Below are positions 18,453 through 27,244 of a stretch of DNA of 64,000 bases, piece after piece. The notes under the pieces are model-generated. The model did not search any database. It was not told the origin of the DNA and saw only the letters and a list, made by a program, of their open reading frames with translations. Within the stretch, counting starts at the first letter, position 1, and each line of letters starts with the position of its first letter. Where the stretch lies: positions 186,001-250,000 of the forward strand of contig NZ_SJPY01000007.1 in assembly GCF_007860185.1 (NCBI RefSeq), given 5' to 3'. A program made the translations under genes and the position numbers. Source of the DNA: Novipirellula aureliae (GTDB lineage Bacteria; Planctomycetota; Planctomycetia; Pirellulales; Pirellulaceae).

Positions 18453-18653
18453 CCGCGTCTCTCCGAGACGCGTATTTCCAAAGCATCGTAGTCGCGTCTC
18501 TCCGAGACGCGTATTTCCAAAGCATCGTAGTCGCGTCTCTCCGAGACGCGTATTTCCCATCGCGTCTCGGAGAGACGCGGCTACTTATTTCCCATCGCGT
18601 CTCGGAGAGACGCGGCTACTTGTTTCCATCGCGTCTCGGAGAGACGTGGCGAC
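18449..18653. repeat. six REP copies downstream of the RAYT gene (3 direct, 3 inverted)
   Basis: Direct copies at 18449-18472, 18488-18511 and 18527-18550 have GTAGCC or GTAGTC heads, CGCGTCTC arms and a TCC loop. They are followed by inverted copies at 18561-18584, 18596-18619 and 18630-18653; the last is imperfect (GAGACGTGGCGAC). Spacers are TATTTCCAAAGCATC or TTATTTCCCAT. The array ends 8 bases before the end of the convergent cysK gene and may serve as its bidirectional terminator. Confidence 0.92.
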
Positions 18654-18661
18654 GGATTTGG

Positions 18662-19603
18662 CTACAGACCTAGATCGCCGAAGAGCGGTGTGCTTAGGTA
18701 GCGTTCGCCGAGACTGCACATGATCGTTGCGATTCGCTTGCCCTTCATCTCGGGTCGAGCGGCCACTTGAGCCGCTGCCCACATATTCGCTCCGCTACTA
18801 ATACCTGCAACAATCCCTTCCTCTTTTGCCAACCGTCGGCCCCACTCAAACGCATGCTCATCCTCCACTTTGATGACATCGTCTATGAGTGACATATCTA
18901 AATTGCCAGGGATAAAACCAGCACCCAGTCCCTGAATGCGATGCTTACCTGGATCGCCACCACTTATCACAGCCGAATGGACTGGCTCAACAGCAATGAC
19001 CTTGAAGTTGGGGTTTTGCTTCTTGATAAATCGGGCAACACCCGTGATCGTTCCTCCCGTCCCGACGCCAGCAACAATGGCATCAATGTTCTGATCACTG
19101 TCGGTCCAAATTTCTGGGCCAGTCGTCGCTTCATGGATCGCTGGATTGGCAGGGTTCTCAAATTGCTGAGGCATGAAGGCGTTCTGATCCTCGCTGACCA
19201 TTTCGCTAGCCCTATTGATCGCTCCTTTCATACCCTCGGCCGCTGGCGTCAAAACTAAGTTTGCGCCCATTGCACGTAATAGTGCTCGCCGCTCGACTGA
19301 CATGGATTCCGGCATTGTCAACGTCAACCGATATCCTTTCGCTGCACAAACAAATGCTAATGCGATGCCAGTATTGCCGGACGTCGGCTCAATGATATGC
19401 GTTTGTTTATTGATCTTGCCATCCCGTTCGCCTGCCTCGATCATGGCCACACCGATACGATCTTTGACACTATTGAGCGGCTGGAAAAACTCACACTTTG
19501 CTAGCACGACACCGCCACCACTCGGAACGAGTCGGTTGATTTGAATCATCGGCGTATCGCCGATTGCTTTCGAAACGTCCGTATAGATTTTTCCGCGAGG
19601 CAT
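18662..19603 (-). CDS. cysK: cysteine synthase (O-acetylserine sulfhydrylase)
   Basis: 313 residues, typical CysK length. The protein is a fold-type II PLP enzyme with the Schiff-base lysine in NSVKDRIG, the substrate loop EPTSGNTGIALA and the phosphate-binding GVGTGGTITG. It forms cysteine from O-acetylserine and sulfide. The ATG at 19603 is preceded by TGGGAA. It is convergent with the RAYT gene, and its stop lies 8 bases from the REP array. CysM or cystathionine beta-synthase is the alternative; length and motifs fit CysK best. Confidence 0.9.
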   Translation of the reverse strand: MPRGKIYTDVSKAIGDTPMIQINRLVPSGGGVVLAKCEFFQPLNSVKDRIGVAMIEAGERDGKINKQTHIIEPTSGNTGIALAFVCAAKGYRLTLTMPESMSVERRALLRAMGANLVLTPAAEGMKGAINRASEMVSEDQNAFMPQQFENPANPAIHEATTGPEIWTDSDQNIDAIVAGVGTGGTITGVARFIKKQNPNFKVIAVEPVHSAVISGGDPGKHRIQGLGAGFIPGNLDMSLIDDVIKVEDEHAFEWGRRLAKEEGIVAGISSGANMWAAAQVAARPEMKGKRIATIMCSLGERYLSTPLFGDLGL

Positions 19604-19865
19604 GGCATTGTTCCCAATTTTCAGTTGATCGTTCTAATTAACACATGCTCAATGAGCAACGATTGTAACACCCATTCTATCCACAACCGCGACGAAACCG
19701 GTCAGAGTCTCACCCCTTAGGTTTTCGGAGTCGGTCTGCTTTCGGATTAGCCGCTTTGCTGAAAAAATGTTAGTTTTTCAGATGCGTCGTCGAGGATCTT
19801 GATAGGGATCCTTGCTGCATTGGGATCTTTGACAAGATCCACGACGCCTTTGCTGACGCCTTCTG
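19604..19865. other. intergenic region between cysK and korB
   Basis: 262 bases without a credible gene. It holds the cysK promoter on the minus strand and the korB 3' end. Two copies of a GATCTT(G/T)A-type segment (GAGGATCTTGATAGGGATCC, TGGGATCTTTGACAAGATCC) form weak hairpins near 19790-19840 that could terminate korB. No clear promoter match was found. Confidence 0.4.
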
Positions 19866-20873
<1,008 letters not shown>

Positions 20874-20940
20874 ATTTCGTTTCTATCTTATTGGTAGTGA
20901 GTGGGTTGTATAGCGTACGGCTGCAGACAGCAAACAAAAC

Positions 20941-22899
20941 CTAACCCGCGATGGATTCGGCCTTGGGCTTGCCATTCGCTGACGAGTGCGGATCAGCGGT
21001 TGCCGAACTCGAATCGGCTACATGCGACTCAATCGCCGCGACCAATTCGCTCACGCTAAATGGTTTGCCTTGGATTTTGTTGACGCCGATACAGTCGACG
21101 AGGAACTTTGCACGGAGAAGCAATCGCAATTGCCCCTTGTTCAATTCAGGTACGATAACCGTCTTGAAAGACCGCAGCAGTTCACCGACATTCTTGGGCA
21201 TTGGATTGATGTAACGCAGGTGTGCATGGCTGACCTTGCGACCCGCTTCTCGGCACTGCTTGACCGCAGTGTGACAAGAACCGTAGGTGCCACCCCACGA
21301 AACGACGAGTACATCACCCGTCGGATCGCCAAAGATATCTTGATCCGGAATGCGTTCAGCAATCCGATCAACCTTGGCCGCACGAGTATCGGTCATGTGT
21401 TGGTGGTTCGCAGGATCGTAACTGACATTGCCAGTCCCATCCTGTTTCTCAAGGCCACCGACGCGGTGCATCAAGCCGGGCGTCCCCGGAATCGCCCAGG
21501 GGCGCGCCAGATATTCATCGCGAGCATACGGCATGTATGGCTCATCGGTGTCGGTGCCTTCAGGATGGTTCACCGTAATCTTCGGCATCGACGCGACATC
21601 GGGAATCCTCCAAGGTTCGGAACCGTTAGCGATATATCCGTCCGACAAAATCATAACGGGACACATGCACTCGGTTGCGATTCTCCAGGCCTCGACGGCA
21701 ATGTCAAAACAGTCGCCGGGCGATCGAGGTGCCAGGATAGGCAGCGGAGCTTCGCCGTTTCGGCCATACATACATTGTAACAAATCACTCTGCTCGGTCT
21801 TGGTCGGCAAACCGGTACTTGGTCCTCCGCGTTGAACATTGATGACAATCATCGGCAGTTCCAAAATCATACCGAGTCCCATGCCTTCCGCCTTCAGAGC
21901 GATACCAGGACCACTGCTGGCGGTTACCGCCATCGTACCACCGAATGCGGCACCGATCGTCGCACAAACCGCTGCGATTTCGTCTTCGGCTTGGAACGTT
22001 CGCACACCGAAATTCTTGTACTTCGACAACTCGTGCAAAATGTCACTTGCCGGCGTGATCGGATACGTACCGTAGAACAAATCTTTGCCGCTCAACTTGG
22101 AAGCGGTAATCAAGCCCCAGGCAAGTGCTTGGTTACCCATCATGTTTCGGTATGTCCCGGGAACCAACGTAGCGGCCTCGACTTGGAAACTCTCGCCGAA
22201 CGCTTCGGTCGTTTCGCCATAAGCCCAACCAGCCCGTAAGGCGGCGACGTTGGCGGCAGCCACATCAGGCTTTTTGCCAAATTTTGCGTCGATGAATCGA
22301 AGCGTCGTATCGAGCGAACGGCCGAACAACCAATAGACAAGTCCCATCGCGAAAAAGTTCTTGCAGCGGTCGGCCACCTTCGTACCAAGGCCAAATTCGG
22401 CTACCGCATCCCGAGTCAACTTGGTCATCGAAACCTTGAAGATCCGATAGGTCTCCTCGATCACGCTCGCTTCAAGCGGGTTGGATTCGACCTTCGCTAG
22501 CTTAAATTCTTTCTCATTAAAACCGTCAACGTTGGCGATCAAAATGCCACCTTTGCGCAGATCCGCCAAGTTGGTGACCATCGCCGCAGGGTTCATCACC
22601 ACCAAAGCGTCGAGCGTGTCACCAGGCGTAAAGATCTCTTCGCTGGCGAATTGAACCTGGAAACCACTCACGCCCGCTCGCGTCCCCCGCGGTGCACGGA
22701 TCTCAGCGGGGAAATCGGGGAATGTGGCAACGTCGTTCCCTGCAAGGGCCGACGTGTTCGTCAGTTGTGTACCGAGTAGCTGCATCCCATCCCCTGAGTC
22801 ACCCGCAAGGCGAACGGTGATGCCGGTAACCGTTTTGACACTCTTGGAGGTGGTCAAATCGGGAGGAACTACATTTGATGGAGTTGGAGGAACGGTCAT
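20941..22899 (-). CDS. korA: 2-oxoacid:ferredoxin oxidoreductase, fused gamma-alpha subunit
   Basis: 652 residues, the size of fused gamma/alpha KorA proteins. The gamma domain (about residues 25-215) opens with GDSGDGMQLLGTQL. The alpha pyrimidine-binding domain carries GNQALAWGLITASKL and YGTYPITPASDILHEL, with AEDEIAAVCATIGA near residue 305. It forms the catalytic dimer with KorB. The C-terminus ends in a Ser/Ala-rich tail (DSSSATADPHSSANGKPKAE). It is divergent from aspS across a 484-base gap. Confidence 0.9.
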   Translation of the reverse strand: MTVPPTPSNVVPPDLTTSKSVKTVTGITVRLAGDSGDGMQLLGTQLTNTSALAGNDVATFPDFPAEIRAPRGTRAGVSGFQVQFASEEIFTPGDTLDALVVMNPAAMVTNLADLRKGGILIANVDGFNEKEFKLAKVESNPLEASVIEETYRIFKVSMTKLTRDAVAEFGLGTKVADRCKNFFAMGLVYWLFGRSLDTTLRFIDAKFGKKPDVAAANVAALRAGWAYGETTEAFGESFQVEAATLVPGTYRNMMGNQALAWGLITASKLSGKDLFYGTYPITPASDILHELSKYKNFGVRTFQAEDEIAAVCATIGAAFGGTMAVTASSGPGIALKAEGMGLGMILELPMIVINVQRGGPSTGLPTKTEQSDLLQCMYGRNGEAPLPILAPRSPGDCFDIAVEAWRIATECMCPVMILSDGYIANGSEPWRIPDVASMPKITVNHPEGTDTDEPYMPYARDEYLARPWAIPGTPGLMHRVGGLEKQDGTGNVSYDPANHQHMTDTRAAKVDRIAERIPDQDIFGDPTGDVLVVSWGGTYGSCHTAVKQCREAGRKVSHAHLRYINPMPKNVGELLRSFKTVIVPELNKGQLRLLLRAKFLVDCIGVNKIQGKPFSVSELVAAIESHVADSSSATADPHSSANGKPKAESIAG

Positions 22900-23027
22900 A
22901 TATCTCTATTTAAACGCCACAACGAATCGCAGCTTGTTGGGTAGGGGTGGAAATTAACGACGATTTCAAGAAACGTTGTAACGTTTGTATCGATCATTCC
23001 GACTAGGAAACTTACCGAAATTTTATG

Positions 23028-23048
23028 ATTTCGCTATCGTAGCGAAAT
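23028..23048. promoter_or_regulatory. 21-base perfect palindrome upstream of korA and aspS
   Basis: ATTTCGCTA and TAGCGAAAT form 9-base arms around TCG. The site lies about 130 bases before the korA start, between divergent genes. It could be an operator for a dimeric regulator or a small hairpin in the aspS leader; there is no T-run, so a terminator is less likely. Confidence 0.5.
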
Positions 23049-23215
23049 GGCTAACCGTCAGGAAAGTACGAAATTAATCCAGAAAAGCGGGAAACAGGGG
23101 GAAAAACGTCACGGAATGTCGTCAAGACCCGCGGTCGCCGACTGCCTTGGCTTGCGAAAAATGAAACTTTGGCGGATATCGCGGCGGCGGGCAGGAGGAA
23201 CGGGAGTAGGCGGGA

Positions 23216-23240
23216 CGAAAGTCTTGGCGACTTTTGCTAC
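23216..23240 (-). repeat. REP-like palindrome, GCCAA-loop family
   Basis: On the minus strand it reads GTAGCAAAAGTCGCCAAGAC followed by TTTCG: a GTAG head, AAAGTC/GACTTT arms and a GCCAA loop. The same family occurs at 32597-32621, 34179-34203 and 37104-37129. Confidence 0.75.
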
Positions 23241-23383
23241 GGCAATCGACCGAATGTCGACGAGCTTTTCTGCCAACCCCGCAACCTCTCCCCCTCTAAG
23301 CAGCGAGCCGATTTGTCGCTAGAATCTGGCCCTGTCGTTTTGTTCCCTTACGTCGATTCCCCCTTAAAGCCCCCAATCGAGCC

Positions 23384-25171
23384 TTGCTACGAACCCATAC
23401 CTGCGGCCAACTCCGCAAAACTGATATCGGATCTGAAGTCACCCTTTGTGGATGGGTTGAAAGTAAACGCGACCACGGTGGAGCGGTTTTCATCGACCTT
23501 CGCGACCGCTACGGATTGACTCAAGTCGTTGTGGGGCCGCCGGAAGCAAATGGGGAGCAGATCGAAAATGCTGGCAAAATTCCTACCGAAAGCGTGATAC
23601 TCATCAAAGGCAAAGTCGCCGAGCGGCTTGAGGGCAAAACGAACGAGAAACTGGCGACAGGCGAAATCGAGCTGCGGAGCGATCATGTTGAGATTCTCAA
23701 CACCTGCGCGACGCCTCCTTTCACACCTGGCCAAAACGATTTGCCTGGAGAAGATCTACGACTCAAGTACCGTTTCTTGGATCTTCGCCGCAAAGAGATG
23801 CAGCAAAGTTTGATTCTTCGCAGCAAAATCATCAAAACGATGCGTGACTACTTTGCGAAACACGATTTTATCGACGTCGAAACGCCAATTCTCGGCCGTA
23901 GTACCCCCGAAGGTGCTCGCGATTATCTCGTCCCCAGCCGCGTGCATGCAGGGAAGTTTTACGCACTTCCGCAATCGCCACAGCTGTACAAGCAAATCCT
24001 AATGGTCGCGGGTTTTGATCGCTACGTCCAAGTCGCAAAGTGCTTCCGCGACGAGGATTTACGTGCCGACCGGCAACCCGAATTCACTCAGCTCGACCTC
24101 GAGATGTCGTTTGTCGATGCCGATGATATCATGAGCTTGATCGATGGTTTGGTCGCCGTTACGGCCAAAGAGGTACTTGGCAAAGATGTCAAAACGCCGC
24201 TGCCGCGCATGACCTACGACGAAGCGATGCGTCGTTATGGGCACGACGCCCCCGATTTGCGATTCGATATGGAGATTGTCGACATCACAGCGGTTGCTGC
24301 CAAAACCGAATTCCGCGTTTTTCGCGGCACAGCCGACGCAGGCAATTTCGTTCGCGGCATGAACGTCAAAGAATCTGCTAGCAAGTACTCACGCCGGCAA
24401 ATCGATGATTTGACCAACTATGTCAAAGAGTTCGGCGCCAAAGGACTGGCATGGTTCCGCGTCGAAGACGATGGATCGCTCTGGAGCCCAATCAGTAAGA
24501 ATCTCGATGATGCTCATTTGGCCGAGATAAAGGAATTGATGAAGGGTGAGCCAGGCGATTTGCTAATGTTCTTGGCCGACACTTGGGAGGTCACCTGCAA
24601 AGGCCTCTATGCACTTCGCAAACGACTCGGGGCGGAGCTCAAATTGTACGGACCTGACCAACTCAGTTGCAGCTGGATCACCGAGTTTCCGATGTTCGAA
24701 AAGGACGAGGAAACGGGGAATTGGACAGCGATGCACCATCCGTTCACCGCACCGCTTGCAAAGGACCTACCGAAACTTGCCGATGACCCGAGCGGGTGCC
24801 GTGCCCAGGCCTATGATTTGGTGATTAACGGCAGTGAAGCAGGCGGAGGGACGATCCGAATCCACGATTCAAAGATTCAGTCGCAAGTCTTTGGGCTATT
24901 GGGTATCGATGAGGCGACCGCAGAAGACCGGTTCGGATTCTTGCTCAACGCGCTACGCTTTGGAGCACCCCCACACGGCGGAATCGCACTCGGTGTCGAC
25001 CGATGGGTGATGTTGCTTGCAGGACTCGATAACATTCGCGAAGTCATCGCGTTCCCGAAAACCCAAAAGGCTGCCGACTTGATGACCGAGGCACCTGGAA
25101 ACGTCGATGCGGCGCAACTCACCGAACTATACTTGCGAACCGTCGGAATCAAACCTTCAACCAGCGAATGA
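23384..25171 (+). CDS. aspS: aspartate--tRNA ligase, bacterial type
   Basis: 595 residues. The N-terminal OB-fold anticodon domain shows GWVESKRDHGGAVFIDLRDR. Class II motif 2 is FRDEDLRADRQPEFTQLD, the GAD insertion domain lies in the middle (about residues 280-410), and motif 3 is HGGIALGVDRWVMLLAG. It charges tRNA-Asp, and possibly tRNA-Asn if the enzyme is non-discriminating. The start is TTG at 23384, giving LLRTHTCGQLR, the normal AspRS N-terminus; no ATG fits and no strong ribosome binding site is visible. Confidence 0.93.
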   Translation: MLRTHTCGQLRKTDIGSEVTLCGWVESKRDHGGAVFIDLRDRYGLTQVVVGPPEANGEQIENAGKIPTESVILIKGKVAERLEGKTNEKLATGEIELRSDHVEILNTCATPPFTPGQNDLPGEDLRLKYRFLDLRRKEMQQSLILRSKIIKTMRDYFAKHDFIDVETPILGRSTPEGARDYLVPSRVHAGKFYALPQSPQLYKQILMVAGFDRYVQVAKCFRDEDLRADRQPEFTQLDLEMSFVDADDIMSLIDGLVAVTAKEVLGKDVKTPLPRMTYDEAMRRYGHDAPDLRFDMEIVDITAVAAKTEFRVFRGTADAGNFVRGMNVKESASKYSRRQIDDLTNYVKEFGAKGLAWFRVEDDGSLWSPISKNLDDAHLAEIKELMKGEPGDLLMFLADTWEVTCKGLYALRKRLGAELKLYGPDQLSCSWITEFPMFEKDEETGNWTAMHHPFTAPLAKDLPKLADDPSGCRAQAYDLVINGSEAGGGTIRIHDSKIQSQVFGLLGIDEATAEDRFGFLLNALRFGAPPHGGIALGVDRWVMLLAGLDNIREVIAFPKTQKAADLMTEAPGNVDAAQLTELYLRTVGIKPSTSE

Positions 25172-25209
25172 GGCTCGACCAAAGGGTGTTGGGCGCAACG
25201 AAAAAGCAG

Positions 25210-25265
25210 GCAAGAAATGCAAGGTAAAAATCGCGCATGTGATTTTTGCCTTCATGACTTGCCTG
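25210..25265 (+). terminator. probable hairpin terminator after aspS
   Basis: Nested inverted repeats: AGGCAAG pairs with CTTGCCT, and AAGGTAAAAATC pairs with GATTTTTGCCTT around GCGCATGT. The position, 40-95 bases after the aspS stop, fits a terminator. A classic T-tract after the outer stem is missing. Confidence 0.5.
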
Positions 25266-25432
25266 ACATCTTTTGCCTCCTTTTGCAATCCGACGTTTGA
25301 TGGAAGGTTTCTTGCCGGGGTCGCCTCGGTATCTCGGTATCGCATCTCGGTATCGCATCTCGGTATAAAGAAACGACCTGATCCCAGTCTACGATCGACG
25401 CCGTCTCGTGAGACGACGCCACGAAGCGTTTA

Positions 25433-25689
25433 GCCCGGATTATTCATTAGCCGTTTTGGCGATAGCGGCCTGTCGATTTAATCGTTTAACGCTTAGCCGA
25501 AGGCGTCAGCTTTTCAATAATTGGTCGCCTATGGCTTGGCGTTAAACAATCAGTCGAGTCAAACCGATTAAATCGACAGGCCGATAGCCAAAACGGCTAA
25601 TACGCAGACTGCTTTTCGAGCAATGAACGTAAACGCTTGAAGGCGTAGACGTTAGCAAAACAATTTGCAAGCCCATGAATCATCCGGGC
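25433..25689. repeat. MITE-like palindromic element, copy 3, flanked by TA
   Basis: This is the best-preserved copy of the family at 1601-1851. Terminal inverted repeats GCCCGGATTATTCAT and ATGAATCATCCGGGC (one mismatch) are bounded by TA on both sides (25431-25432 and 25690-25691). That is the pattern expected of a TA target duplication, as in IS630/Tc1-mariner-type MITEs. The internal arms and hairpin are as in copies 1 and 2. Confidence 0.85.
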
Positions 25690-25695
25690 TAGCTC

Positions 25696-25970
25696 GAATG
25701 GCGTGGACTGAAGAAAAACGGAGTGAGTTTCACAGGGGTGTTTTTTCCTGCTTCCGTCCGGCTTGTCCGGGCGGAGCAACAGGTGGCAGCTACCCTGAAT
25801 GCAAAATTCCACGCTCGCCCCACCCCCACGAATCGCCGGAGGCGATTCGTGGGGGTGGGGGCGAATTTCTTTCGGCCGTGCGGTTTGTAGCCGCCACTTG
25901 TTTCCTCCGCCGAGACAAGCTCGACGGAAGGATCTTTCACGTTTCAGAATTCCTTCAGTACACGCCATTC
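25696..25970. repeat. foldback element with GC-rich central palindrome
   Basis: The outer arms GAATGGCGTGGACTGAAG (25696-25713) and CTTCAGTACACGCCATTC (25953-25970) are inverted copies. Further in, GACGGAAG/CTTCCGTC segments and GTAGCYGCCAC-type segments also pair. At the centre, two roughly 20-base C/G-rich arms around 25815-25862 (CCCCACCCCCACGAATCGCC against its complement) form a near-perfect hairpin. No intact gene is inside. Confidence 0.75.
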
Positions 25971-26040
25971 CGGGCCGGCTCTGAGGAACAACTTACTTAG
26001 GGACAACGGGGTCAGAGAGGGAAGAACGTCTTGTTTTATT

Positions 26041-26314
26041 GACACTTCTCGCTAATCGCCACCACTGTTGCAGCGGCCCCCAATGGGCTTGCCCCATTGG
26101 AGCCAACGATTGGCAGCTAAAAACAGCACCGTTGTCAAGTAAGCCCCCAATGGGCTTGTCCCGTTGGTGAATCAGATCTCGCTCACCCAACGGGGCAAGC
26201 CCGTTGGGGTCGATCATGTGAAAAACACTAGGATTTAGCTAACAATCGTTCGCTCCAACGACGCAAGGTCGTTGGGGGCGGATAGTTTGATGGTGGCGAT
26301 TAGCGAGAAGTGTC
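26041..26314. mobile_element. 274-bp non-coding element with perfect 24-bp terminal inverted repeats
   Basis: The first 24 bases (26041-26064, starting GACACTTCTCGC) are the exact reverse complement of the last 24 (26291-26314, ending GCGAGAAGTGTC). The interior holds four variants of a CCCAATGGGCTTGCCCC / CAACGGGGCAAGCCCGTTGG palindrome but no gene. It resembles a MITE that depends on a transposase elsewhere. No clear target duplication was found; TTTATT is near both ends but not adjacent. Confidence 0.75.
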
Positions 26315-26423
26315 GGTTTATTGAGGTTTATTTTTGAACGTCCGATTGCCGATGCCCCAAAAACATTCCTTTTTGCCCTGCGGTGCCTGAAAAACCTACC
26401 CTTCGGTACTTGGGATGGATGAA

Positions 26424-27128
26424 TCAACCCACGGATTCTTCGGCCGAGCCGAATATTTCAGGTGCTCGGTATTGGCGATGGATCTCGTTGCATTTCTGGG
26501 GTGATAACCTCAAGCCGTGAGCGAGTTCACCTAAGTACTGAGCTTCCTTGTTTTCATCCAAGTCGATCGCCAAAAGCGATACCGTGTAAACATGCTCTTC
26601 CAACCCGATTGGAACCGACCAAGCCAGTTCACGTACATCGACCGGTCTTGCAAACTCTTGCTTGAGAAAGTTGACTTCGTCCTGACTGAGTTGGCCAAAT
26701 TGTTTGACCACATGCTCTTGTTCGGCTTGGTCAATACTGCCATCGGACTTTGCCGCACTGATCATTGCACGAACCAGCATTTCGCTTTGAGCGTCCATGC
26801 CTGACCGCTCGGGGACTCTGGGTTCTGGCGTCCGCTCCGGCAACCTCGCTTCGGTCACAGGCGGAGCTTGGCGCGGACGACTTGGCATAGGAGGACTCGG
26901 GACCGATCGAGTCGATTCACGTCCAACTCCGAGCATCTCTTCCAGACTTCGGGCGGCCCCCTCGATCGTGGACGGTTGTTGGGCACGCGGATGCGTTCGC
27001 TGTCTCGGCGGTGCGGGAGCCGATTTCCGGCCACCCATCATCTCTTTTAAAATATCGGCACTTCCACCACCACGATTTGATGAGCCTTTGCGGCCCAGAA
27101 GTGCTCCGAGTACATCCATTGCGTCCAT
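26424..27128 (-). CDS. DUF533/TerB-like protein
   Basis: 234 residues. The C-terminal 125 residues (from SEMLVRAMISAAKSDGSIDQ to PQKCNEIHRQY) form an all-helical TerB-like/DUF533 (YebE family) domain with the SDGxID...E pattern. The N-terminal half is Pro/Arg/Ser-rich and disordered, beginning with a short DVLGALLGRKG segment. The function of YebE-type proteins is unknown; an envelope association is often assumed. The ATG is at 27128, and ATG 27119 (MDVLG) is also possible. Confidence 0.8.
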   Translation of the reverse strand: MDAMDVLGALLGRKGSSNRGGGSADILKEMMGGRKSAPAPPRQRTHPRAQQPSTIEGAARSLEEMLGVGRESTRSVPSPPMPSRPRQAPPVTEARLPERTPEPRVPERSGMDAQSEMLVRAMISAAKSDGSIDQAEQEHVVKQFGQLSQDEVNFLKQEFARPVDVRELAWSVPIGLEEHVYTVSLLAIDLDENKEAQYLGELAHGLRLSPQKCNEIHRQYRAPEIFGSAEESVG

Positions 27129-27244
27129 TACCGTTACCTTTTTAGAGGAGAGGATCGTGTTGTGTTGATGGATGGATCACAACAACACGACGGGTGCATT
27201 CTAGCGGGGCAGTTGCCATTTTGGAAGCAAACGAACACCTGCCA

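Larger units (their letters stand above)
22900..23383. promoter_or_regulatory. korA/aspS divergent intergenic region
   Basis: No gene is supported. Two structures stand out: a perfect 21-base palindrome at 23028-23048 and a REP-like palindrome at 23216-23240 (separate entries). Transcription of korA (left) and aspS (right) should start here, but I see no convincing -35/-10 pair. Confidence 0.5.
25172..26423. other. 1.25-kb gene-free region packed with palindromic elements
   Basis: Short open frames here overlap inverted repeats and look spurious. In order: a hairpin after aspS (about 25210-25265); a 13-base direct repeat of TCTCGGTATCGCA (about 25326-25368); copy 3 of the 250-bp MITE-like element; a foldback element with a long central palindrome (25696-25970); and a 274-bp element with 24-base terminal inverted repeats (26041-26314). 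This is an insertion hot spot between aspS and the TerB-like gene. Confidence 0.8.

Noticed and set aside
20986-21780. 264-residue plus-strand open frame
   Set aside because: Antisense to korA, which has full domain support.
25597-26000. Open frames of 83-123 residues on both strands
   Set aside because: They arise from inverted-repeat DNA of the foldback and MITE elements and mirror each other across the palindrome.
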